Assembly (NCBI RefSeq): GCF_000428065.1
Contig: NZ_ATZF01000010.1
Location: forward strand, 1 to 64,000
DNA: 64,000 nt
Direction of reading: 5' to 3'
DNA from: Shimazuella kribbensis DSM 45090
Lineage (GTDB): Bacteria > Bacillota > Bacilli > Thermoactinomycetales > Thermoactinomycetaceae
Positions 1 through 7,166 of the stretch are shown one piece after another. The position numbers and the translations under genes were made by a program. Below the pieces are notes generated by a model. That model searched no databases and had not been told where the DNA came from. It worked only from the letters and a program-made list of their open reading frames with translations. How positions within the stretch are numbered: the first letter of the stretch is position 1; each line of letters starts with the position of its first letter.

Positions 1-150
1 ATGGGCGGAACGCCTGTTACCAGCGTTCTAGTCCTCTTCCTGCCTCTAATGGTTTTACTCGGTAGGAGACCGATCCATTTGCTACCGAAACCCTATACCA
101 TTACATTTTCAAAGAACAAACCTACTAGCTGTAGGATGATCACCGATCAT
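1..150 (-). ncRNA. Orphan omega-RNA-like transcript (partial)
   Basis: On the minus strand the block beginning TTGTTCTTTGAAAA (plus 119-106) is followed by GGTATAGGGTT, a stem (CGGTAG/CTACCG) and GTAAAA. The same order (TTGCTCTTTGAAAA, GATATAGGGTT, stem, GTAAAA) occurs in the RNA at 33669-33909, although the stem sequences differ, which suggests covariation. A further hairpin AACGC/GCGTT lies near the window edge. No sensible protein is encoded. The link to TnpB-type guide RNA comes from the flanking left end here and the right end on the 33.7 kb copy. The 3' end is outside the window. Confidence 0.45.
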
Positions 151-157
151 GTGTTCT

Positions 158-186
158 AATATACAAAATATTCGTTGCTCTTGCAA
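158..186 (-). promoter_or_regulatory. Promoter of the left-edge ncRNA
   Basis: Minus-strand -35 TTGCAA (181-186) and -10 TATATT (158-163) are separated by 17 bp. The -35 box sits in the loop side of the strong hairpin of the left end. Confidence 0.5.
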
Positions 187-477
187 CCCCTTTTTTGGGG
201 TTTGGAGCAACGCCGTCTTTCATCCCACGATTCAAACCGTGGGCTTTCAGTCGGCAAAAATCTGTAATGTGATGTTGTATCACTCACCAATATCCATAAA
301 CATCTGCTTTGCTTTCTCAGATACAGCTCTGTTGATTACCTTTCGACGCTACTTAATCACTAGTACGAGATGATCATTTAAATTGAATATTGAGTGGTTA
401 TTACTGTCTAATTTCATGCAAAATCAATCCTTTTGACTATTGTAACTGAGTAAAAAACAAGAACCAAAAAAGGCAAA

Positions 478-616
478 TGTTAGAATAAATGCCTTTCGGC
501 TACCGCCGAACCGAAATTTACTACCCACTTAGTTGACACTTGAAGTGGGAGTACTCTTTCGGAAAAAAGGATAGAAAGATGTGATCTAGACAAATAGGAA
601 AACCTTTATTCTAACA
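478..616. other. 139-bp structured inverted-repeat element
   Basis: A perfect 12-bp inverted repeat, TGTTAGAATAAA (478-489) and TTTATTCTAACA (605-616), encloses two further hairpins: TTCGG/CCGAA at about 495-509 and CCCACTT/AAGTGGG at about 523-549. The second contains a GTGTCAA string on the minus strand, also found at the TnpB element right ends. It may be a small non-autonomous element or a folded leader RNA for the lipase gene downstream. No coding capacity is seen. Confidence 0.4.
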
Positions 617-657
617 CCTGCATAAGATAATTAAAGTAGCTGTGAGGGGGAAATCAG

Positions 658-1587
658 ATGGGAAAACGGGTCAATCAACATACTTTAGAAAATTCCCTTT
701 TTTTACTCGCTTGTTGTGGACAAACGCGAAATTTGAATAATCGACTTCGTTTTGTAGTTCCTAAAAATCTAGGTTATCAATTGGTTCAAGTCTTTTGTTT
801 ACCAAAGGAATATGGGCGTGAAGCTTTTGGATATTTATTGGAAAGCAAAAAAAACTTTGTCCTTGCTTTTAAAGGGACAAGTATAAGGGTGTTCGACCTA
901 TCCGTTGATCTCAACTTGTATCAAACAACATATCCTTTTGTTCGAGGTGCCGGAAAAACGCACGAAGGATTTACGTATTTGTACCATTGTTTACGTGAAT
1001 CTATTATTCGAACCTGTTTTCTCCTTGCCAAACAGCAAAAAAGAGACCTATATATCACTGGTTATAGCTTAGGGGGGGCAATTGCAACTTTAGCTGCATT
1101 AGATATCGCTGTACACACACCTTTTCGCCACCCAAAAGTATATACTTTCGGTGCTCCACGAGTAGGGAATTCAACCTTTGCTCTCACTTATGACTTAAAA
1201 ATCAAAGAAAGTGTTCGAATCGTAAACGTACATGATTATATTCCACTCGAGCCTCAAGCGGAAATAAAACCCCCATTCACCAAAAAAGGATTAATCTATC
1301 AACATGTAAAAGGGTACTTCCCTATTTCCTTTCAATGCAAAAAAGGGAACCATCCACTCCAGTTCCCCTTGTTAAAAAATCATCAATTGGATACGTACTT
1401 CTCTGCTCTAGGTAAATTTGCCCCTGATTATATCCAACGAATTTGCCGACTAAACCCTCGGTTTTGTCCACTTTTCAGAAGAGACATGCAAGTTAATCAT
1501 GTTATACAGAAACTTTCGAATCCGCGCCAAGACCAAAATAGCGATGAAGACTCTGGGTTGCCTCAATTGCTTTATCTCGTTCAATGA
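658..1587 (+). CDS. Lipase class 3 family protein
   Basis: The product resembles the lipase class 3 (alpha/beta-hydrolase) family, which hydrolyses acyl esters. The nucleophile elbow GYSLGGA is near residue 140 and is followed by the family-typical YTFGAPRVGN near residue 163; a later HDYIPLEP segment fits the Asp/His part of the triad. There is no clear signal peptide, so it is likely cytoplasmic. The ATG follows GAGGGGG at good spacing. The last 86 bp overlap the 3' end of the convergent lysC, so the C-terminal tail may have been gained by loss of an earlier stop. The physiological substrate is unknown. Confidence 0.75.
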   Translation: MGKRVNQHTLENSLFLLACCGQTRNLNNRLRFVVPKNLGYQLVQVFCLPKEYGREAFGYLLESKKNFVLAFKGTSIRVFDLSVDLNLYQTTYPFVRGAGKTHEGFTYLYHCLRESIIRTCFLLAKQQKRDLYITGYSLGGAIATLAALDIAVHTPFRHPKVYTFGAPRVGNSTFALTYDLKIKESVRIVNVHDYIPLEPQAEIKPPFTKKGLIYQHVKGYFPISFQCKKGNHPLQFPLLKNHQLDTYFSALGKFAPDYIQRICRLNPRFCPLFRRDMQVNHVIQKLSNPRQDQNSDEDSGLPQLLYLVQ

Positions 1588-2734
1588 CACAAGATAATTT
1601 AATCTCTGATGTGGATACCATTTTGACTGTGATATTTGCTTCACTAAGACATGCAAACATATTTGCAGCTACACCAGGTCGAGTCATCATCCCAACACCT
1701 ACTGCAGATACTTTAGCTAATCCACCTTCAAATAACATGTCTTGAAAACCTAGGATAGATTGTTTAGCTAGTAAAACTTTTTGTGCAGCCTCAGCTTCTG
1801 CTTCCGAAATACTAAACGCTACACTCATTTGATCAACCTGATGTTCACTTTGCACAATGATATCGACATTGATGTGTGCATCTGCTAATGCAGTAAATAG
1901 TTCTGCTAAAATATTTTGTCTATTAGGTAAACCCAATAATTTAATTCTCGCAACATCCATATCATGGGCAATTCCTCTTACTTGCAAGCTTTCTTCCATC
2001 TGATCTTGCTCCTTTATCCAAGTTCCTGGTACTTTTTCAAAACTGGATCGTACAACTAGCTTTACCTTATGTGAAAGTGCACACTCCACTGATCGAGGAT
2101 GAAGTACACCTGCGCCTAATCGTGCTAATTCTAGCATTTCCTCATAGGAAATTTCCTCTATCTTTTGTGCTTGTTTTACCACTCTTGGATCAGCAGTATA
2201 TACTCCTGTTACATCAGTATAAATCTCACAATATTCTGCTTGCAGTGCTGCTGCAAGAGTTACCGCAGTTGTATCAGATCCTCCTCTTCCTAATGTTGTG
2301 ATTTCTCCCTTATCTGTCACACCTTGAAATCCAGCTACGACAGCTACTTCACCTTTTTCTAAGGATTCCAGTAGTGCATCCGTTTTCACTTCATGAACGA
2401 CAGCTTTTCCATGTACTTTATCTGTGACAATACCTGCTTGCCAACCTGTAAACGATCGTGCTTCTATATTCTTCTGATGTAATGCAACACTCAATAATGC
2501 AATACTAATTTGCTCACCAGTTGTAAGTAACATATCCATTTCTCTTGGTGATGGTTGTTCGTTTAATTCTTTGGCTAGATGAACCAATTGATCTGTCGTT
2601 TTCCCCATTGCTGAAAGTACTACAACACATTTGTAACCAGCGTTTACTTTCTCTTCTACTCTCTTAGCAACTTCTTGGATTCTCTTTGTACTTCCTACAG
2701 AAGTTCCACCAAACTTCATAACAATGATATTCAA
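1502..2734 (-). CDS. lysC: Aspartokinase
   Basis: Phosphorylates aspartate in the first step of lysine, threonine, methionine and diaminopimelate synthesis. The kinase motif KFGGTSVGS is at residues 7-15, a TTLGRGGSDTTA segment lies mid-protein, and two ACT regulatory domains occupy about the last 150 residues. At about 410 aa it is the usual length of a monofunctional enzyme. I chose the TTG at 2734 because AAGGGAGAG precedes it; the longer reading frame has no site. A lysine riboswitch and terminator lie upstream, so lysine should shut it off. Its 3' end overlaps the convergent lipase gene. Confidence 0.92.
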   Translation of the reverse strand: MNIIVMKFGGTSVGSTKRIQEVAKRVEEKVNAGYKCVVVLSAMGKTTDQLVHLAKELNEQPSPREMDMLLTTGEQISIALLSVALHQKNIEARSFTGWQAGIVTDKVHGKAVVHEVKTDALLESLEKGEVAVVAGFQGVTDKGEITTLGRGGSDTTAVTLAAALQAEYCEIYTDVTGVYTADPRVVKQAQKIEEISYEEMLELARLGAGVLHPRSVECALSHKVKLVVRSSFEKVPGTWIKEQDQMEESLQVRGIAHDMDVARIKLLGLPNRQNILAELFTALADAHINVDIIVQSEHQVDQMSVAFSISEAEAEAAQKVLLAKQSILGFQDMLFEGGLAKVSAVGVGMMTRPGVAANMFACLSEANITVKMVSTSEIKLSCVIERDKAIEATQSLHRYFGLGADSKVSV

Positions 2735-2848
2735 CAGTATGTCTCTCCCTTTTTTAGCAGATAAGAACATAGAAATGTAGCTTATCTTATTAGTGCAACT
2801 AAGCCTCCGTCTATGCCTTAAAGGCTTGCCATCGGCAAGTTTTCTTTA

Positions 2849-3095
2849 CAAAACAAAAAGACCACAGCAGAGAGAAACACAGGCTGTCGTCTATAAGCGA
2901 CTTCTCTCTGTGAGATAGTACTCCACAAGAAATTTTTCTTGTGACAGTGCCGCATCTATTTGATAACGACCCCAGTCTGTCATTCGTATGGGTGAATGAC
3001 AATCTTCGGCGATGGAAGCCTTTCCCCACTTTTCTTCGGACCCAAATCCTCCAAATGAGTACTTTTCTTCCTCGCAACCTCTACTACACAGGTAA
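2849..3095 (-). promoter_or_regulatory. Lysine riboswitch (L-box) with terminator
   Basis: Minus-strand leader of lysC. It carries the L-box signatures GTAGAGGTTGCGAGG (around 3084-3070), AAAGTACT, GGGGAAAGG and CGCCGAAG, followed by the ACTGGGG and GGAGTACT segments. It ends in a terminator with arms AGAGAGAA/TTCTCTCT and a T-rich run at plus 2851-2860. Lysine binding is expected to favour termination. A small CTTGCC/GGCAAG hairpin lies between it and lysC. Confidence 0.88.
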
Positions 3096-3242
3096 TGTGA
3101 AATTTTATATATCTTAGCATATGTTTTACTAAAATGACAATCTATTTTTAAAATGGCAGTACTAGCATTTTTAATAACAAGCTACATCACTTGAATAGAA
3201 TACCATATAATACAAAAAAAATAACCCTCTTATTACAAAAGG

Positions 3243-3893
3243 CTAAGATAAAGACTCACTAGACTTGATGATGTATCGACAACGATGATCTCCATCCGAC
3301 ATACAATTTGTACGTTCAACAAAATCCGTGCCTAATAGATTTTTAAACAAAGATAACTCACAATCACAAGCTTTTTTATACTTATTTGCAATTTCAAATA
3401 TAGGACAATTGTATTCAATAAACTCAATCTCTTGATCGTTTATCTCTTCACTTTCGACCATATAACCGTTCTCTATTTGAATTTTTTCTAACTCTGCTAC
3501 TTTCTCTTTAAACGTACTCTTCTCTGCTATACGTTGCTTGTAATTTTGTTGAAGCCGCTCTTGACGTTTTTCAAATAAGGTATGGACTTTTTCTTTCCCA
3601 TCTATTTCTTCCAAATCTTCTAGAAGGCCAACTGTCATCGTTCCATAATTTTGCGGGAACAGTTCTTTGCCTTCTTTGGTCAATCGATATAAAGTAACAG
3701 GTCTTCCTACTGCTTGTTTTACTTGCGTAGGAGTTATCCATTGTTCTTTTTCTAATTTATTCAAATGCTTGCGAACAGCCATATGAGTAATCTTTAATTC
3801 ATCTGATAAAAAGTTGACACAGACTTGATCATTTTTTTTAATCAACTCTAAGATTTGATTGGCCGTTTCATTCAGGTGAGGCATTTTTTTCAC
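3243..3893 (-). CDS. SufR-like HTH regulator with C-terminal Cys cluster
   Basis: The N-terminus is a DeoR/ArsR-like winged helix (about residues 7-75, with MAVRKHLNKLEKEQWI as recognition region), followed by a coiled-coil middle and a C-terminal domain with Cys in CPIF, ACDCELS, NCMSDGDHRCRY. This arrangement matches SufR-type regulators, which bind an Fe-S cluster and sense iron or redox state; the cluster is inferred. It is divergent from sodA, and its own -10 box lies within an inverted repeat, so autoregulation is likely. The start could be the internal Met three residues on. Confidence 0.7.
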   Translation of the reverse strand: MKKMPHLNETANQILELIKKNDQVCVNFLSDELKITHMAVRKHLNKLEKEQWITPTQVKQAVGRPVTLYRLTKEGKELFPQNYGTMTVGLLEDLEEIDGKEKVHTLFEKRQERLQQNYKQRIAEKSTFKEKVAELEKIQIENGYMVESEEINDQEIEFIEYNCPIFEIANKYKKACDCELSLFKNLLGTDFVERTNCMSDGDHRCRYIIKSSESLS

Positions 3894-3927
3894 CTACTTT
3901 CTTCCTTCTTCAATGATGTATCATACA

Positions 3928-3960
3928 TTTTTTATACCATAAAGTATAAAAAATTGACAA
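3928..3960 (-). promoter_or_regulatory. Operator and promoter of the SufR-like gene
   Basis: Perfect 10-bp inverted repeat TTTTTTATAC/GTATAAAAAA (3928-3937, 3944-3953, 6-bp spacer). The minus-strand -10 TATAAA (3931-3936) lies in one arm and -35 TTGTCA at 3955-3960, 18 bp apart. A bound protein would block this promoter. Confidence 0.55.
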
Positions 3961-4083
3961 CCCCAGTATATCGAAAAATTACATATATATAGGAAAATTT
4001 CAATCTCTAAAAAATATAAAATGATCTTACGAAAAAACTATTGCTTATTTTTTTACATTGGTGTTTAATAACCATATATCACT

Positions 4084-4116
4084 TTTTTATACTTTAAGGT
4101 TTAAAAAGTATAAAAA
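4084..4116 (+). promoter_or_regulatory. sodA-proximal operator
   Basis: Perfect 12-bp inverted repeat TTTTTATACTTT (4084-4095) and AAAGTATAAAAA (4105-4116), sharing the TTTTATAC/GTATAAAA half sites of the operator at 3928-3953. It ends just before the sodA ribosome binding site, so it is suited to repressing or coordinating sodA with the divergent regulator. Confidence 0.55.
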
Positions 4117-4134
4117 TATAAGGAGCGAATACAC

Positions 4135-4749
4135 ATGTCTACTTTTACATTACCATCTTTACCATTTTCAACGAATGCTCTAGAACCCCATATCGATAAA
4201 GCAACCATGGAAATTCATCATGGCAAACACCATCAAACCTATGTCGATAAACTAAACGAAGCTTTATCTAATCACCCAGAGTTGTCCAATCAAACATTGG
4301 AAGAACTATTGCAAAATTTGAACACTCTACCTAAATCCATTCAAACTGCGGTGCAAAATAATGGCGGCGGGCACTATAACCATAGCTTATTTTGGGAAAT
4401 TTTGACTCCTGGTGGATCAAACAAACCTGTTGGAGACATCGCAAAAGCAATAACCAAGCAGTTTTCTAGCTTCGAAACGTTTAAAAATGAATTTACCAAA
4501 GCAGCTCTTGGTCGGTTTGGATCTGGATGGGTATGGTTGGTAGTAGACGGAGATCAGCTCGAGATTGTACATACCCCTAATCAAGACAATCCAGTGATGG
4601 CTGGAAAACAAGTTATATTAGGTTTAGACGTTTGGGAACATGCCTATTATCTTCGCTACCAAAACAAAAGACAAGATTATGTTGCTGCTTTCTTCCAAGT
4701 GATTAACTGGGATGTGGTAGGCGAAAAATTTAATCAAGCTCGTAAATAA
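4135..4749 (+). CDS. sodA: Superoxide dismutase, Mn/Fe family
   Basis: Converts superoxide to hydrogen peroxide and oxygen in the cytoplasm. The family metal ligands are visible: the first His of HHGKHH (residue 28), the His of [10 protein letters not shown], and Asp and His of DVWEHAYY. The length of 204 aa is normal for the single-chain MnSOD type. GGAG precedes the ATG. It is divergent from the SufR-like regulator with an operator immediately upstream, which suggests oxidative or iron-linked control. Whether the metal is Mn or Fe cannot be settled by reading. Confidence 0.93.
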   Translation: MSTFTLPSLPFSTNALEPHIDKATMEIHHGKHHQTYVDKLNEALSNHPELSNQTLEELLQNLNTLPKSIQTAVQNNGGGHYNHSLFWEILTPGGSNKPVGDIAKAITKQFSSFETFKNEFTKAALGRFGSGWVWLVVDGDQLEIVHTPNQDNPVMAGKQVILGLDVWEHAYYLRYQNKRQDYVAAFFQVINWDVVGEKFNQARK

Positions 4750-4775
4750 AATCCCTGTAAATGGAGATGAATTCC

Positions 4776-5114
4776 ATGGTCCTCGAAGCGCTACGAAAAG
4801 AATTGCTTGCTTTAGAAGGCGTTACAGAGCAACCCCATCGATTTGGCGGGATCGAATTTCGTTATCACTCCAAAGAACTTGGGCATCTTCATGGAGAAAA
4901 ATTAGCTGATCTACCTTTTCCTAAAAAAATACGAGATGAACTCATACAAACTAACACAGTAAAACCTCATCATGTTTTGCCAGACTCTGGTTGGGTTAGT
5001 TTCCCTATTCGGAGTGAAAATGATATTCCGATATTAATAAAGTTATTCCATATGCAATATGACCGTTTGACACTCCACACGGCTAAAGCCGTGGGATTCT
5101 TGGGTAATCCTTAG
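4776..5114 (+). CDS. Luciferase-domain (DUF5519-like) protein, tail replaced by insertion
   Basis: Resembles the small luciferase-domain/DUF5519 proteins, whose function is not known; the conserved HLHG, ADLPFP, HHVLPDSGWVSFPI segments are present. The ATG at 4776 follows GGAG by 9 bases and is preferred over the upstream ATG. The last 16 codons come from the right end of the tnpB element. Removing 5067-6439 joins CGT at 5066 in frame to ATAAGTATT at 6440 and gives a natural-looking end ISIKHKK at 6463, so the gene was probably intact before insertion. The altered protein may still fold, since only the tail changed. Confidence 0.6.
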   Translation: MVLEALRKELLALEGVTEQPHRFGGIEFRYHSKELGHLHGEKLADLPFPKKIRDELIQTNTVKPHHVLPDSGWVSFPIRSENDIPILIKLFHMQYDRLTLHTAKAVGFLGNP

Positions 5115-5165
5115 TACCCCAAGGAAATTTACCAAGCTTAGACCGCAAGCCCTGCGGCAATGAAT
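5067..5165 (-). ncRNA. TnpB omega RNA (reRNA) region
   Basis: The tnpB 3' end and downstream right end read AGCTTGGTAA, then CCCAAGAATCCCACGGC and a terminal hairpin ending GTGTCAA, the usual organisation of a TnpB guide-RNA scaffold. The RNA would run into the flank, so the guide would start ACGGTCATATTGC. The 5' border is not defined. Confidence 0.6.
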
Positions 5166-6271
5166 CGTAAACCTTCTTGCACTATATTTTTTGCTGCGTT
5201 GATGTCTCGATCATGATGTTCCTGACACGAAGGACATGTCCATTCGCGCAAGTTTAGATCTTTTACTTCTTTGTTTTTGTATCGACAGTCTGGGTTGGAA
5301 CAACGTTGGCTAGAGGGGAATGTTTTCCCTACCTTTACGATTGTTCTTCCATACCACGCAGCTTTGTATGTTAACATCGTAACAAACTCCGACCAGGAAG
5401 CATCCGTAATCGATTTGGCTAAGTTGTGATTTTTTATCATGTTTCCTGTTTGCAGACTCTCGGTACTGATCACTTGGTTTTCGTGTACCAGTTGGGTAGA
5501 GAGTTTATGAAGGAAATCATGACGTTTATTCCCAGTCTTTTCGTGAATCCGAGCTACTTTTATCCGAGCTTTATGCCAATTGGAGCCGCCTTTCGTGCGT
5601 TGTGATAGGATTCGCTGTGCTTTCGCCAATTTTTCTTCGTAGCAACGAAAGAAACGACTTGGATTGATTTTCGTTCCATCATCAAAAATCGCAAAATCCT
5701 TTAATCCCAGATCCATGCCAACAGCTTCCTTTTGTGCAGGAACAGATCGGAGATAGCAGCCTTCGCAGAGGACCGAAACTTGATATTTGCCCGATGGGGT
5801 ACGACGAATCGTAGCTGACAAGATGCGACCACTGATTTCACGGGTTTTGACAAACTTTACCCAGCCTAATTTTGGTAGCTTGATTTTGTTTTTCACGATT
5901 TCGATCGTTGGTCTCCCTTGTTTGGGATGGTTACACTGACTTGTATAGGTTTGAACGCGATTTCGCTTGCTTTTTAAACGAGGGGCATCGTTTTGCTTTT
6001 GGAAAAAACGAGAAAACCCATCGGCTAGGTGTTTTAAGGTATTTTGCAAAGAAGTGGAGTCGACTTCTTTTAACCAAGTTAGCTCGCGTTTTTTTGCGGT
6101 TAGTAGTTGAGAACATTTGGGATAGCTTAGACCTTTGCCTGTTTCTTGATAGCTTTCGTTCCATTTTCTTAGGAAATGATTGAAAACAAAACGACTGCAT
6201 CCGATCGATTTATGCATGAGGATACGTTGTTTTGTTGTGGGACGAAGCCGAAATTGGAAGGCTTTGTGCAT
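5138..6271 (-). CDS. tnpB: TnpB, RNA-guided endonuclease of IS200/IS605 family
   Basis: Programmable RuvC-like nuclease, ancestor-type of Cas12, which uses an RNA from the element right end to cut the target-adjacent site. With the start at 6271 it is 377 aa: N-terminal HTH-like region, RuvC Asp near 187 in GMDLGLKDF, Glu near 271 in [10 protein letters not shown], zinc-finger Cys pairs at about 324/329 and 346/349, and the last Asp in [10 protein letters not shown]. All catalytic residues are present, so it looks active rather than a dead repressor. AAGGAGG lies 8 bases before the ATG; the longer frame starts inside that site. No frameshift is seen. Confidence 0.92.
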   Translation of the reverse strand: MHKAFQFRLRPTTKQRILMHKSIGCSRFVFNHFLRKWNESYQETGKGLSYPKCSQLLTAKKRELTWLKEVDSTSLQNTLKHLADGFSRFFQKQNDAPRLKSKRNRVQTYTSQCNHPKQGRPTIEIVKNKIKLPKLGWVKFVKTREISGRILSATIRRTPSGKYQVSVLCEGCYLRSVPAQKEAVGMDLGLKDFAIFDDGTKINPSRFFRCYEEKLAKAQRILSQRTKGGSNWHKARIKVARIHEKTGNKRHDFLHKLSTQLVHENQVISTESLQTGNMIKNHNLAKSITDASWSEFVTMLTYKAAWYGRTIVKVGKTFPSSQRCSNPDCRYKNKEVKDLNLREWTCPSCQEHHDRDINAAKNIVQEGLRFIAAGLAV

Positions 6272-6304
6272 CGATTTCACCTCCTTAAATGGGATTTTGC
6301 GGAT

Positions 6305-6333
6305 ATTATAGAACGTACGTTTTTATATGTCAA
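6305..6333 (-). promoter_or_regulatory. tnpB promoter
   Basis: Minus-strand TTGACA (6328-6333), 17-bp spacer, TATAAT (6305-6310): a perfect consensus housekeeping promoter inside the element. Confidence 0.85.
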
Positions 6334-6339
6334 GGATTT

Positions 6340-6387
6340 CAAAAAAATTAGTCAGACGAGAGATGATCTCTGCCATCTCTCGTCTGA
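6340..6387 (-). terminator. Inward-facing terminator in the element left end
   Basis: 14-bp perfect stem TCAGACGAGAGATG (6352-6365) and CATCTCTCGTCTGA (6374-6387). On the minus strand it is followed by ATTTTTTTG, just upstream of the tnpB -35 box. It should stop outside transcription from entering tnpB. Confidence 0.7.
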
Positions 6388-6493
6388 TGCTCGCTTTCAT
6401 CCCACGATTGAAACCGTGGGTTTTCTCGCTCACGAATCTATAAGTATTAAACATAAAAAATAAATATATGAATACCAAAGGGGTATGATTAAT

Positions 6494-7117
6494 ATGTCAA
6501 AAGTTCTATTTGTAAAAGCAAACAATCGTCCAAGTGATCAATCCATTAGCGTAAAAATGTACGAAGCTTTTCTAAAAAGTTATCAAGAAACTCATCCAAA
6601 TGATGAAATCACAGAATTAGATTTATTCCAAGAACACTTACCTTACTTAGATAATGTGATGCTAACTGGTATATTTAAATCCGCACAAGGATATGAACTA
6701 ACTTCAGAAGAAAATACCGCATTAGAAGTAGCTGACAAGTATTTAAATCAATATTTAGCGGCTGAAAAAATAGTTTTCGCTTTTCCATTATGGAATCAAA
6801 CCGTACCTGGAGTACTACACACATACTTAGATTACCTTAACCGTGCAGGATCTACCTTCCGTTTTACTGCTGAGGGAGCAATCGGTTTAACACCAGATAA
6901 AAAAGCAGCAATCTTAAACGCTCGTGGCGGAGATTATTCAGGAGAGCGAAACACTGCTGAAATGGCTGTAAACTTGGTACTTGCAAATTTACAACTCTTT
7001 GGTGTTACTGATATTACTTCCGTCATTATTGAGGGTCACAATCAATATCCTGATCGCAGCAAAGCGATTATCGATCAAGGAATCGAAAAATCTATCAAAG
7101 CAGCACAACTATTCTAA
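6494..7117 (+). CDS. azoR: FMN-dependent NADH-azoreductase
   Basis: Flavodoxin-like fold enzyme that reduces azo compounds and quinones with NADH. The N-terminal VLFVKANNRPSDQSIS fits the FMN phosphate loop, FAFPLWNQTVPGVLHTYLDYLNRAGSTFRF is the family hallmark region, and NARGGDYS follows. The length of 207 aa is typical. I chose the second in-frame ATG (6494), because AAAGGGG at 6477 is too close to the first. It may be a stress or detoxification enzyme. It is followed by a bidirectional terminator. Confidence 0.88.
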   Translation: MSKVLFVKANNRPSDQSISVKMYEAFLKSYQETHPNDEITELDLFQEHLPYLDNVMLTGIFKSAQGYELTSEENTALEVADKYLNQYLAAEKIVFAFPLWNQTVPGVLHTYLDYLNRAGSTFRFTAEGAIGLTPDKKAAILNARGGDYSGERNTAEMAVNLVLANLQLFGVTDITSVIIEGHNQYPDRSKAIIDQGIEKSIKAAQLF

Positions 7118-7121
7118 TTAA

Positions 7122-7166
7122 TAAAAAGGAGCAGGGTTGCTATCAAAGCAATCTTGCTCCTTTTTA
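7122..7166. terminator. Bidirectional terminator
   Basis: AAAAAGGAGCA and TGCTCCTTTTT arms with an inner GTTGC/GCAAT stem, between the convergent azoR and desaturase-like genes. Confidence 0.85.

Larger units (their letters stand above)
1..263 (-). mobile_element. Truncated IS200/IS605-type element, left end present
   Basis: Reading the minus strand from 263, the left end starts AGATT and reaches a CCCACGG/CGTGGG hairpin (plus 218-245) within about 27 bases, matching the left end of the complete tnpB element at 5067-6439. A second, stronger hairpin (arms CGTTGCTC/GAGCAACG, 174-212) lies inside it. No tnpB is seen between the left end and the window edge. Instead there is a promoter and an omega-RNA-like transcript. 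The right end, if present, lies outside the window. It is probably a non-autonomous or deleted derivative. Confidence 0.55.
5067..6439 (-). mobile_element. IS200/IS605-type tnpB-only element
   Basis: 1373-bp element with a left end (minus strand from 6439: AGATT, then CCCACGG/CGTGGG hairpin at about 6395-6420) and a right end hairpin (CCCACGG...CCGTG, about 5072-5095) ending GTGTCAA at 5067. There is no tnpA. Joining the flanks restores an in-frame end to the luciferase-domain gene, which supports these borders. The left flank reads CTTAT on the element strand, a candidate target-adjacent motif. Confidence 0.75.

Noticed and set aside
2811-3077. 88-aa minus-strand frame
   Set aside because: Lies entirely in the lysine riboswitch; the RNA structure explains the sequence.
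5138-6271. TnpB as a nuclease-dead repressor
   Set aside because: All three RuvC acidic residues and the zinc-finger Cys are present.
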